Of a stretch of DNA of 64,000 bases, positions 44,545 to 55,784 are shown in pieces. This DNA is from Tanytarsus gracilentus (taxonomy: Eukaryota; Arthropoda; Insecta; Diptera; Chironomidae): NCBI GenBank assembly GCA_038502055.1, contig JAXRKN010000045.1, forward strand, positions 642,501 through 706,500, in the 5' to 3' direction. The stretch's first letter is position 1. Every line of letters begins with the position of its first letter. Under the pieces are notes generated by a model. It worked only from the letters and a program-made list of their open reading frames with translations, was not told where the DNA came from and did not search any database. The position numbers and the translations under genes were made by a program.

Positions 44545-46750
44545 TTAGGCTGCAAGAGAGGTATCAAAAGTTAGAAGATTTCCCCTCCAAACCACAAAAG
44601 TCCGACAATCTACAATTTTACCCCCCACAAAATACTTAAAGACATACACTTTGATGATCCAATTTTTCAACGCCGATTTTCTCTCGCGTTCTAGAAACCA
44701 ATCGACAATGTATCCGCTCATTTTTGGTGAATTTCTGTACAATCGAAAGAATTTTGAGTAGTTATTGAGACACCATGCGGAACGCAATTTCAAAGCGAAT
44801 GATATGCATTCGTTCTCTTTCTCCTCGACCGTTAGTGACTTCATCACGGATGACATATCTATGTAGTGAGTGTTAAAATTAATTGTAATTTAAATTATAA
44901 ATAATTAACATACCAAGAGTATTCTTAGTGAAGATATAGTACATAATTCTATAGGCTACAAATTCCAATCGGTTCTCTCCTCCAATTTCACTGTACAAAT
45001 TCTTGAGCTGCGTTTGACATTGATTAAATTCCTCATGATCACCCTTTTCCATTGCAATTCTATGTAAATAATAGTAAAATTTTATCAATCAGTTAATGTT
45101 GTGACATAAAATTAATTGAACTCACCTCGCATGTGTCTCATAAACCCTCACTGTGAAACTATCTCGAATTCCCTGTACGGTGAGATCTTGCCGAATTGAT
45201 TTAAGCTGATCACATGCATAATAATAATCTTGCTTTTCAATCCATCTATCTTTAACATTTTGCAACGAAAAGATAAGTACTTCAACTGGTCGCACCTCCG
45301 ACGCATCAGGAGCTTTTGTGAGCCGTAAAAATTGTTTTTCGAGATTCCGACATGTTCCGACGATATGCAAGTTTAAGAAATCCTCCAAATCATCGCCCAT
45401 TGAGTCATCTACAATTTGGTTAAGAGCAGATGGCATCGAGAGTCGTTTTTTAGCACTAAACGAATGTACATCCCAAGACGCTCCTTGAGACTTAGTTGAT
45501 GTTGTAGGCTTAAAACGATCAGCTCTCTTTTTCAGTCTCTCCGAGTCAATTGAATCGAGACCGGCACCAAAGCCCGCTGCTCCATGTTTTGTATAGAATG
45601 CTGAATTTTTAGCTTTCTTTGTCTTCTTCTTAGCCGCCTTACTGAGTGGTGTATTTTTCTGCGTTTCATCGTCCGTACTCTTACGTCTTTTCGATGGACT
45701 AAAACTACGTGATCTTGAACGAGAATTTGACGAGGACTTACGTTTACGCAATGGTGATTTTCCCAATCGTTCTTGAATATTCTTTTTTGTCTGATTTTGA
45801 TATTGAGCCAAAGAACCCGCAACAATATTCTTATTCTTATTAAACATTAGTAAAGAATTGTTGGCCAATGGTTTACTTTGCTGCTGCTGCGGTTGATTTT
45901 GTTGTGGCTGGAGACGTTCACTATGCAGCAATGGCATTGGCTCACTTTCCCAATCTTTCGTAAATAATTCTTTACGATTTGCTGCCATTGTAATTTTCCC
46001 CTTTAAAGTAATTTCACACAAGTCCTTATCGAGAGGCGTTTGGCACTTCATGTAACAGCGTGCGACATAATTATAGAGCGATTCTGGCCATTCCATTGCC
46101 GGATTTGACTGAGATCCACCGAGCGAGGACGAAGAAGGAATATCTTCAATCGAATTTGACGGAACGTCGTCATTATTCTGATCGCTACTAAACGAGTTAC
46201 TAGAAGCCAGCGAAGAATCGCTTTTTTGAGCTGAAACATTCTGTAGAGTATTTTGTGGTATAATTGGAGGTGGAGGCCTTTGAAAATCAATGCTGGGTGG
46301 AAGAGGTGGTTGCGATGGCATATTATTAAATGAGTTGTTGGTATTATTCTTATTTTTTTTCTTATTCTTGCGCTTTTTTGCACTTGAAGTTTGAAATGAA
46401 TTCATCGTGGGCGAGTTTTGATTGAAGTTAAATGGCTGTGGTGCCCGCATCAAAGGATTAATTTTTGTGCCCTGCTTATTGATGTTAAATCGAATGGGCT
46501 TATTGAACAAGCTAGGAGATGATTGATTATTAAAATTTGGCGGACGAAAGAATCCACCATCAGTGCTCATTTGTTGCATACGAGTGTGTGCATACTGCTG
46601 GACATAATTCATATATGCTGGTTGTGAAGAATTATAATTAGAGTGTGTGGGTGGCGGTTGAGAGAAGAAGTTATTTTTATTTCCAAAATCGCTAATTATG
46701 GGAGGTGGAGGAGCTTGAGGTGCCTTTTCGTGTGGCTTTTCCGTGTCCAT
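44545..46750 (-). CDS. LENG8-like SAC3/GANP-domain protein
   Basis: Three exons, 46750-45126, 45059-44914 and 44858-44545, give 694 residues. The first about 380 residues are Pro/Asn/Gln-rich and disordered, with PPPII and KKRKNKKKNK patches and an RS-like stretch (SNSRSRSRSFSPSKRRKS). The C-terminal third is a SAC3/GANP fold: HIVGTCRNLEKQFLRLTKAP, RPVEVL, DYYYACDQLKSIRQDLTVQG, then SAWCLNNYSKFFRLYRNSPKM. These match the Thp3/LENG8 branch rather than GANP itself; relatives associate with PCI proteins in mRNA processing and export. The extreme C-terminus after residue about 660 is shorter than in vertebrates. Start codons of this gene and PolD2 are 516 bp apart, head to head. Confidence 0.9.
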
Positions 46751-47265
46751 TATCGACTATTTAGTGTTTTCACTCGTTTTCACTCGCGGAACTTACTAAC
46801 TTACCTGAAATGAGTTGGGGGAATATAGATTAGTTCATGTTAATTAAAGATTCAATTGTTTAAAGGAATTAAATTAAATTCTAAATTTTTACAGTCATTG
46901 AACTTTTTCGTGAAATTTTAAATGCTCTTTTTTCACCTTTCTTGATGATTTCCTGACTGCACTCGACAATATTCTTAAAATGTGAGTTTCAACTAACACA
47001 ATTGAGTACTTTTAACTGAATAAAATGCACGAAAATCGAGTTAATTTTTTAAAATGAAAATTTCAAGTTCTTCTTTTCTTTGAATTTTGCTTTTGTGAAA
47101 ATCCCCTCGACAATGCCCCTTGCAACTGCGAGAATTTAAATATTTTTCGACTGTTGAGAAAATGATTCACTCATATTGTTTACAAATTTTTATTTTTTAG
47201 CGCCAAACGTCAACTTTACAATTTATTTTTAATTTCTCTAAGAGACTTCAATTAAATCAACTTAA
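46751..47265. promoter_or_regulatory. Divergent promoter region, LENG8-like / PolD2
   Basis: 515 bp between opposing start codons. A CACTCGTTTTCACTCGCGGA word lies close to the minus-strand start. A GTATAT/GT donor-like signal was not clear, so non-coding first exons cannot be excluded. Confidence 0.4.
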
Positions 47266-49008
47266 ATGTGTGAACAGCGATTAGATGCTCCTTATGAGAA
47301 CAGGTCAAAGGCATTTTATCGCTCCGATGGCAGTGGCTATCAGAGGCAATATTTTCATATTTATGATTCGCGTTTGAAACAACTTGGTGCTTTAATTAAA
47401 GACAAAGTTTCTGATCAGTATGGTGAGTATCGAGAATATTTTTTAATAATGTAAAAACTCTTTTGATTACCTAATTTAGGCGACAAATATGAGATATTGA
47501 AGATTTCGGATCTCTGCGAAGACGATCCTAAGACTTGTGTATTAATTGGAACTTTGTTTAAAAACATGATGCTGAAGCCGAGTATTTTAAAGGAGCTGGC
47601 TGAAGAGAATCAATTGGCACCACTTCCACCTCCTCAAGACTACAATGACGGAACAGACGATATCATTCTGGAAGATGAAATTCAGCGCATTAAGCTTTCT
47701 GGAAATGTTAATGTTGGCGAGCTTGTTTCTGGGATTGTTGTTGCTGTTCTAGGCAAGTTATATTGTTTAGTTAATTTAAATCTCCATTTATAAGATACAT
47801 TTATCCCAATAATATTCTCTGATCATATAGGAAAAGATTGTAAGTTATTGAATATAAGTAACTTAATTTATTTATTTTTGGTGTGACCTTTAACATCATC
47901 ATATTCACAATCAATTTGGATCACTTACATTAATTGCATTAGTTTTGTACATATTTTAAAGCACTTTTCCTTTCAAAATTGGTCATTTTTCTTATATTCA
48001 TCATTTATAAACATTAGTATAGAGTTGATTAATAGCAATAAATTATATTTTACAGGCTACATTGAAGGAGCTGGATCTTTTAATGTCAAAGAGATGATTT
48101 TCTATGATTGTGGTCCTGAGAAGCTTCTCAAAACTCTCAATTACTCACCCTTAATTGTATTCATCAGTGGAGTTGATATGGGCAGTAATGATCCACCTAT
48201 TTTGGCTCTTGATCTGTTCGAGCAATGGCTTTATGGAAATTTAGAAATATTCAGCTCTCAGTTCGACCCGAAAAATGTCGTTCGTGTCATCATTGCAGGG
48301 AACTCAACCAACTCGAGTGCACCCAAAAAGGCAAAAAATATGAATGCAGTGAACTTGAGAGCTGTCGACACTCGTGGAATGATCGAAAGTATCAGGACAT
48401 TTGATGAATTTCTTTGCAGCTTGTCAAAGTCTACTGCAGTTGATTTAATGCCCGGTGAATTTGATCCTTCAAATGTTATGCTGCCTCAACAGCCGTTTCA
48501 TCATGGAATTTTGCCTAAAAGCTCTGTTAATCGAGCAATCACAAATGTCCCTAATCCATATCAGTTCGTGATTGAAGATCGTCTTATTTTGGGAACTTCG
48601 GGACAAAACATTAAAGACATTAGAAAATTTTCAACTCTAGATGATCCAATCGAATGCCTTAGAAGCACACTAAGGTGGTCACATCTCGCTCCGACATGTC
48701 CCGATACTCTGCCATGCTATCCATATTACGACGAAGATCCATTTACTATAACTGAATGTCCACATGTCTATTTTAGTGCACAAGATACGCCTTTCATGCA
48801 GACGGAACTTTTTGAGAGTGAGTTTTAAAAACTTTTTTCCAATATACAAACTAACTTAAATTATTTAACAGTGACAAATGGACAGCGAACGAGGCTTATT
48901 TGCATCCCATCTTTCCAAAAATCTCAAACTGTTGCCGTTGTAAACTTAAACAACCTTGATTGTGAAGAAATTACTTTCCAAACTAAAATGGATGTGGATG
49001 AAGAGTGA
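47266..49008 (+). CDS. PolD2: DNA polymerase delta subunit 2 (small regulatory B subunit)
   Basis: Four exons: 47266-47422, 47480-47752, 48056-48817 and 48872-49008, for 442 residues, near the family length of about 430-470. An OB-fold region (YFHIYDSRLKQLG, VSGIVVAVLG) precedes a calcineurin-like phosphoesterase fold that is inactive in eukaryotic B subunits. Family blocks include VVRVIIAGNS, DLMPGEFDPSNVMLPQQPFH, NPYQFVIEDRLILGTSGQN, CPDTLPCYPYYDEDPF and ECPHVYFS. The protein bridges the catalytic subunit and the other small subunits of replicative polymerase delta. Intron 2 begins GC (AG|GCAAGT at 47751-47757) instead of GT and ends AG; this placement is fixed by the flanking conserved residues. 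A polyadenylation-like AATAAAA follows the stop. Confidence 0.95.
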
Positions 49009-49192
49009 AAATTTTTAATTTATAATTGAAAATAAAAGTTAATTTTTTTAAACTAAATTTTTACTTTTGATTTTTTGTAACGGTTAGAAAATTTTAAACT
49101 TGGTTTAACCTCAAATTTGCTGGAAAAGTTTTGTTTGTAAGTAATTTTTTTCAAAAAAGTGGTGAAATACAGCAATTAATTGCAAATAAAAC

Positions 49193-50220
49193 ATGAAGAG
49201 TGATCCACAACTTGCTGATGTCTTAGCGGCGCTTCGAAAAAAGTACAAACCAATGGTAGATGTGTGGTTTAGGAAAAATGACGCAAATCACAAAATGTAA
49301 AATATTTTCTCATATTAAAATATTAAATTAAATAAATCTTTTTCTTAATTAGGTTTGAAAGCTTCACACAAATTAGATTGACTTTGGAAAGCAAAGTTGA
49401 AAGCTTATGTTGGACCCATATATCAATGTTGAAGCACAATCTTGAAAAGCTTATTCCGGATGATCGCTTTTACCCTAAAACTTCAATCAGCTTGGATTCG
49501 GACTCTGAAGATGAAAGAATTCAGAACAATAATAATGAAAAGAATGAGGAATTATTGCCATTGTTTAACGTAAGCCCGATCAAGATTAAAAGTCGGACAC
49601 CAAGAAAACGGCCACAGAATCAAAAATCTATCGGCATATATTCGATTAAAACAATGCGCCTACCGCCAAGCTCAATCTTTGCTGAGCCATCAGAAAAAAA
49701 TAAAAAAGACCCTCCAAAGATTATGAATTGTAATTACGTCCCAAATGGAAGAATTCCAGATCGCTTAACTCCAGAGCAAGAAGAAGAGAAACTTAAGAGG
49801 GTTCGCGAGAAAATTTACCTCAAGATATCCGCAGGCATTTTCAAAGACAACGACCACACTCCTGAAAATCGCGAAAGCAAAGACAAAGCAAAAAAATCTA
49901 TGCATAATTTGGGCGAAAACAGCTCTCAGGCAAAGCGACGCAAATCATGCTATGAACCAGTCTTAGAATCAAAAGACCCTGATTTTATGCCTTCTTTTGC
50001 GATTAAACGTACCAGGAGAAAATCACTCTTCAAGTCTCCGGCTAAGATTAAATCAAACCATAAAGTCAAAAAACCGTCTGTTTCCAAAAGAAGAATAACA
50101 GCACGAGCAAGAAAGGAATTAAACGACACTAAAATGGAAAAGACTCTTCCCAAACCACCCACTGATTACGAAATGGATGTTGAAGAAAAGCAATTTTTCG
50201 ATATGTTGCCATCTCCATGA
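49193..50220 (+). CDS. Unrecognised basic, mostly disordered protein
   Basis: Two exons, 49193-49296 and 49353-50220, joined within the codon for Met35, give 323 residues. The N-terminal about 90 residues look helical (LADVLAALRKKYKPMVDVWF, then FTQIRLTLESKVESLC). The rest is charged and Ser/Lys/Arg-rich, with several basic clusters (RTPRKRPQ, AKRRKSC, KRTRRKS, SKRRITARARK) that could act as nuclear localisation or DNA-binding patches. NYVPNGRIPDRLTPEQEEEK stands out as the best candidate for a conserved motif. A chromosome-associated role is possible but unproven. It begins only 184 bp after the PolD2 stop on the same strand, so transcription units are tightly packed. Confidence 0.7.
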
Positions 50221-50474
50221 ACAAATTGTAGTGTATTAGTCGCAATTTCAAACTCTTATATATCTAACATTTTAAAATATAGAAGCTAGTTCTTGAGCCC
50301 TCTGCCATTACAATTATTGTAGTAACTAGTAAATGAAAAAACTAATTTCGACGATATTCACAAATTTTCAACTCATTAAATATTAAATGCGAGAATTTCT
50401 TAAAAGTAACTTTATTTCTCCTTAAATATTTAAATTTCTATTACAATTAATTAGTTACTAAGACAATAAAGCAT

Positions 50475-51284
50475 TCATGATCTGCCATGTTGAGGATGCA
50501 ACTGTTGATGTTTCATTTGTAAATCAAATCTTTTGTTCAGTCGCACACCTTTCAATTGAGTTCTTTCCGTTATAATCGGTGTTCTGATGCTGCTTCCTGT
50601 TAGTCTCGAGAAGATTTTCGAGATCGGTGATTCTTTTTTCACGGTATTCACAGCATTGTTTTTTAAAATTATTTTCTTTTCTATGTCCGTTTGTGGTACT
50701 GAGGATGTTTTGTGAATTTTATTTGGTGGTCCAATGAATGGTGTGACAGCAGGTCTTTTTAAAACGGGCTTTCTCGCTTCTGAATTTCGCACAAAATTAC
50801 TCTCAGGCTTAGGAATTAGGCTTAATCTCGAAGGAGCTAGAAGTTTTTTTGCTCTCTGCGCTTTTCGTTGCGCGTGATCGGTAAGAGATTCCATTCTATT
50901 GAATTCTTGCTCGTGTATGGCTTTAAAATTTGGCACACTTCGAATGGGAATTTTTAAGGGAAAATTATTAGGAACTGTAAAACTTCGACGTCGATGTCCT
51001 AAATTAGTTTCTTTGTCTTCGATGTAAGATCGCTTCATTTTTTCATCGATAAAATTCACATCGACAACGGCTTGTGATCGAGGACTTGAAAATGCTACTT
51101 TTTTCTCATTTTCGTTCGATTCCATAGACATAGATCGACGAAGGACGCACGGTTTTAAAATTCCCTTTTTGCTTGCGTTCATAGCTTCAGGAGTTCGAAA
51201 TTCTTCTTCTGTATAAATTATATCGTCTTTCAGTATCAAACACGATCTTCGATTAATAACTGGAGTTTTATATAAATTTTCCAT
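50475..51284 (-). CDS. Small cell-cycle-type protein with NuSAP-like motif
   Basis: A single frame of 269 residues starting at an ATG (51284). Residues about 115-150, VPNFKAIHEQEFNRMESL, resemble the PNFKxLHxxxFxxMESI motif of nucleolar and spindle-associated protein (NuSAP). KKVAFSSP (about 62) looks like an RVxF-type PP1-docking motif common in mitotic proteins, and KKGILKP precedes it. The C-terminal half is basic with repeated R(T)P sites suitable for CDK phosphorylation. I infer a microtubule- or spindle-associated role; vertebrate NuSAP is longer and the resemblance is confined to the short motif. Its 3' end converges with the preceding plus-strand gene, 254 bp apart. Confidence 0.6.
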   Translation of the reverse strand: MENLYKTPVINRRSCLILKDDIIYTEEEFRTPEAMNASKKGILKPCVLRRSMSMESNENEKKVAFSSPRSQAVVDVNFIDEKMKRSYIEDKETNLGHRRRSFTVPNNFPLKIPIRSVPNFKAIHEQEFNRMESLTDHAQRKAQRAKKLLAPSRLSLIPKPESNFVRNSEARKPVLKRPAVTPFIGPPNKIHKTSSVPQTDIEKKIILKNNAVNTVKKESPISKIFSRLTGSSIRTPIITERTQLKGVRLNKRFDLQMKHQQLHPQHGRS

Positions 51285-51680
51285 TCCTTAAATTGTTTGT
51301 ACCTTTTTTGATTGCTGAGAAACTCTTTGAAATGACTTTGAAGTTTTTAGAGTGTGAATAAATTTTGTTAATATTTCTTGTGTACTCTAGATGTCAATCG
51401 TCTGCTGACTTGTGTTAAACTAAACAGAGAGAGTGAAAGGTGAACGAGTTCTTTAGATTGAGATAACTGCAGGTAGCTAGGATTATGTTATGATGCAGCA
51501 GGTACACAAGTTCATGATCCATCTTGTTACGTGTTGTCATAAAATTTAAATCACAATATTTGGTAAAAATGGGTGTAAGTGTGAGAAGATTGAAGTTGGT
51601 TAACGTTAAAAATCAAAACCTTTTTTGTTAAATTTAATTTTTTATTCAGAGTCCATACAAAGTCGTTTTTTTCTCACAAC

Positions 51681-53492
51681 TTAAATAATATAATTGGTTG
51701 TTGGCAAGTTTCGTGCAGCAAGCTTTTGATCGATCCATTGTCTAAAAGAGGCTACATCCACGTAAACACCTTGAAAAAATAATTATGTTAACATTAAATT
51801 TACTAGAATAGAAGTGATTTTTAAGAAATTTTACCAGGGGTTCCATCTTCACCACACCCGATGCCCCATGCTACAATACCGGCTTGATAATAGTGGCCTG
51901 GTTTATTACTAACTGGGCAAACTAATGGACTTCCTCCATCCTAAATATAATTGATTAATACTCAAAATATTCAAATGACATTTTTCTATTTTACTCCTTT
52001 GCAAGCGTCCTTTCCTGGTTCACCGCCAGCACACATAAAGCTTGAATGAAGATTAAATCTTCTTCCTAAACGGGTTTTTCTCAATGACTCTTGACACTTG
52101 TTGAATGGCACGGTTGGGATGTCAATTTTCTTCAAAATCGCTTGGTATTTGCCTTCCTTTCCAAAAACATCCTTACCCCATCCTGAAATATATTAATTAT
52201 CAATTTATTAATCAAAATAATAAGAGATATTGAATTTTACCAGAAACAAAGCATCGCATGTTATCGAATTTGTAGTTTTGAGGTGGCACACAAATAGTGT
52301 TAATATGTTCAGCAATTAAGGCAGGCTCTTTAAGGAATAAAAGTGCGATGTCGTTGTGGAGGCCACCCTTGTAAAATGATTCATGAACAACAAGATCTTG
52401 AACAGTGTGATCGGTATGTGGGAAAATTTCATTCTTAGTTTGCGTGTCCCATTCGCCAGCACTATTAAAAAATAATTCTGAATAAAATAAATGTATTACA
52501 TATTTTTAAATTTACTCACCGAACTCTGAGTGTGTTTGCAGTCTTTCCGTTAACGCAATGTGCAGCTTAAAAAAGTATTAATTAGTTTAAAATCTTCCAT
52601 AAAATTTCGTGTTTAACTCAAGGAAATTTCCCAACACCATTTATAGGGAATTTTGTAGAATTACCGGTAAGAACAACGTTTGGAGTGATTAAACTTCCTC
52701 CACATTGATAAACATTCAAAACTTGATCTGCAGCAGTTTCCTCTGTAAATTTCTTTGTCAGTCATAGTTTTTGTATTTAAAATTCCATTATATACCTTTA
52801 AGAATTGCCACCATCCATGGGAATTCCCCGTACTCGGCCTCATTATCACTGTTTCCTGTTATTCTAAATCCAACTCCTTGAGAATTTCTGAAGCCACATT
52901 TTTGTTGAACTGGAGGTAATTTTGGATCTACATGACCACTACCAGGGTCTACATGACCAATATTTCCAGTTCCTGGATCTATATGATCTCCTCCATTAGG
53001 TGGTCTATGTGTTGGTTCAGTTAGAACATCTCCAGTTTCACAACACTGCTCGAAATAATCTACGCATTGATTGTCTTCATTAAAACGAATATCTAAGAGA
53101 TCGGAGCCATCGTTGTTAATTTTTCCATCTTTGCATAAATAGTAGGGTACACATTCTCCTGCCAATCCGTTAGGGGAAGTGCAAGCCTTAAAAATTAGTA
53201 AAAAATTTAGAGGCATTATAAAGAGTTACGGCGGGTTTACAGTATAAATTTAGTATTACTTTATTTGATAGTAAGAAAATCTTTAGGTCTTTTCAATTAT
53301 GTAAAGGCTTTGAATATGAATATGTGTTAAAAAATGACTCACTTTTGGAATATCATCTCCTTGTGCTGTCGCCCCTTTGGATAATACACCATCAATCAAT
53401 TTGTCTAAGCTCGCATCATCCAACTTACCTTCCTGTTGCGCTTGCACAATAACTGCGGCACCCAATGCGAATATTAACAATTTTAGTATCAT
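51681..53492 (-). CDS. CLIP-domain serine protease homologue 1 (inactive, CLIPA/PPAF2-like)
   Basis: Eight exons: 53492-53343, 53186-52796, 52742-52665, 52565-52520, 52461-52241, 52182-51995, 51940-51835 and 51769-51681, for 422 residues. A signal peptide (LLIFALGAAVIVQA) precedes a six-cysteine CLIP domain (CTSPNGLAGECVPYYLC to QCC), a linker repeating HVDPGSG, then a chymotrypsin fold. Catalytic His (AAHC) and Asp (NDIALL) are kept, but the serine site reads GDGGSPLVCP, so Ser is Gly and the protein is a secreted pseudo-protease. Such CLIPA proteins act in haemolymph as prophenoloxidase-activation cofactors. Paralogues lie at 54834-55408 (decayed) and 58532-60257. Confidence 0.93.
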
Positions 53493-54833
53493 CTGAGAAT
53501 ATTCAAGGAAAGTAATACAGTTTGTGGTCATGAGTTTTTTATCTAAACTGGTTTTTACTTTGTTGGATTTTTTCCAAGAAAACCATCTAAAGTTAGCGGT
53601 AAAACCCACAAATGACTTTAATTAGAGATAGGCTCTTTTAAATAATTGAAAAATCACTTAAAATTTAACGGTAAAAAAATTTTAAACTTTAACATTTCGA
53701 AAGTTTTATTCAAATTTTTGTGTGCTCGATATGTTTTTTTTGTGAAGAGGATTTTACACATTTAAAACTTGGTTGTGTCACTTAGGTCACCTCGTAGGCA
53801 CATACTAATGTACATTTTTTATTTAAATTTGATAATTATATTTAACTCGCTTTTCGGGACAATCATTATACTAATTTTCTAATCATTAATTTTTCTTGTG
53901 AGGTCACTTGTAAAGATTGATGAACTTACATTTCCCAAGAATTAATCACCATAAAAAAATATAGAATGAAACTTAATTAGAAGCTATAATTTGTCTTCCT
54001 TTGCTTGCTTCCGATCGGTTCAGCTTCAAGTTAACGAATAAACTGCGGAGATGATGAGAGAGGAAATATTTTTTAAGTAAAAAATCTCAAATACATATAC
54101 ACACTTACTTTTCATGTTGAGTTAGACTCGATTATTGGATGGTATTGCTTGGCTTGAAACTCTTTAAAAAATATTTTTGCGATATGCAAAAATGTCCTTG
54201 TAGTAAGATAAAATCTTGGCAATGACCTCAACTAGCTTGATGGACAGTAATTATTGTCATATCTTCTTGAATCAACAAGTCATGCACTCTCTTGTGGTTT
54301 TTGTTTGCTATGCATCAATACATTGACGATAGAGCTAAAATGAACCGGTATATGATAAGTACACTGCTTTTTCTTTCAAGGTTGACAGGTATAGGTAGAA
54401 ACTTTTTTAACCCTCAAATGCATTTTATGGTTTGCTATTTTATTTCACTCTTATATTATCGAGAAACCCCCAAAAATGCCTCAACATTAATATTGAGAGA
54501 GGTTCAACGCTTGATAGAGAGTTAATGCTGAAAAATTATATTTGAGAGTCAAATCAATTATCACGTTTTGATCGGATTCTACGTATAAATTCAATGCTGA
54601 TCTTAGTGACTTTCTGTAAATAAACACTTAAACACCATAAATTTAAATTTTTTTAAAATAAATTATCACCTTAAAAAGATAAATAAAAACGTATGATAAT
54701 TTTAAAAGGAATGATTAAATTATTAAAATTTTTTATTTTTAATAATAAAAACCTAAAATCAATTTTTTATAAACGATCGGAAAAGATTTTATTAAAAAAT
54801 TGCATGAAACATAAATAAGTTGGTTTAAGATTT
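53493..54833. other. Intergenic region, no gene seen
   Basis: Sequence upstream of the CLIP homologue 1 gene. An upstream 5' UTR exon may be present. A plus-strand ORF at 54292-54525 shows no family resemblance. Confidence 0.45.
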
Positions 54834-55408
54834 CTAAATGACATAATTTGTAGTTGGTAAGTTTCGGGATTCAATTTTTTAATCAAATTAATTCCACATC
54901 GAACTTTAAGCTCATTTGCGGATTTTCCATCGAGGCAATGCGCAGCTTTTATTTATTAAATGAATGTTTAGGAAAATGTTTTATTAAAATAAAATTCCTT
55001 AATTTTTGATTTATGATCGTCGTCTGACCTTTAAGAATTGCGACCATCTACGGAAATTATCCAAACTGAGATTCATTATTTGTATTCTCAGTAATTCTGA
55101 CGTCGATTCCTCCACTATTTCTGAAGCCACATTTTTGTTGAACTGTTTTTATAGGTCTCTGTGTTGTTTGTGTCAAATACACAGCACTGGTCTAAGAAAT
55201 CCTTAAAAACATGAACTCGAGAATCAATTATCTTCTTTTCTATGGAATTTTCCATTTTTTACATCGATAATAGGGAACATACTCTCCTGATTTGAAGCTT
55301 AAAACTTGCTTAAAACTAATTTTGTTACCTTTTCAACTTCATCATTTGTATAAGGCTTAGTGTAATTCCTAAAGATTTTAAGGACATCTTGCTCCAATTT
55401 TACGGTCA
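54834..55408 (-). pseudogene. Decayed CLIP serine protease homologue
   Basis: Pieces of a third CLIP homologue lie in order on the minus strand. An N-terminal exon-like segment spans about 55408-55329. A CLIP remnant follows near 55290 (SGEYVPYYRC, the first cysteine changed to Tyr). The KCGFRN linker-to-protease junction is at about 55140. The block equivalent to GEFPWMVAILK (about 55060-55029) carries two stops, one replacing the Glu and one the Trp. An AAHCLDGKSANELKVR exon covers 54946 to about 54900. The C-terminal RNLPTTNYVI with its stop is at about 54866-54834. The segment coding the Asp and Ser-site regions is missing. This is a dead tandem duplicate, closest to homologue 1 by its tail and AAHC exon. 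Confidence 0.85.
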
Positions 55409-55784
55409 CTTATAAAATGAAAAGTCAAAATTCAAGAATGCATGCGTTCAAATAGAAATTCATTCATAAAATGAATACGTTTTAAAAGAAACTGAAAGAA
55501 TTTTATACGCAGAAATCAATTAATATATTTTTGAGAGAATTGCTCAAGATGAAATTTCGAGAGATCGCTTGGGAGATTCCAAGTTGAGAAAATTTTAAAT
55601 GTATACGTAAAAACCAAGCGATAACAACGAACATGCAGTGTTACTTTTTTGGCAGTAGAACTGTTTTCAAGCAGCTGAAATTAATTGAAAATTTAAACTA
55701 AAAAATTCTTTGTATAGAGTTGTCACTTTTATCACATAATAATTTGTTTTAAAAATCAAATACATATTGGTTTGTCATATAAAA

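Noticed and set aside
54292..54525. 77-residue plus-strand ORF as a gene
   Set aside because: It begins at an alternative codon region, lacks homology cues and sits in the flank of a decayed tandem duplicate.
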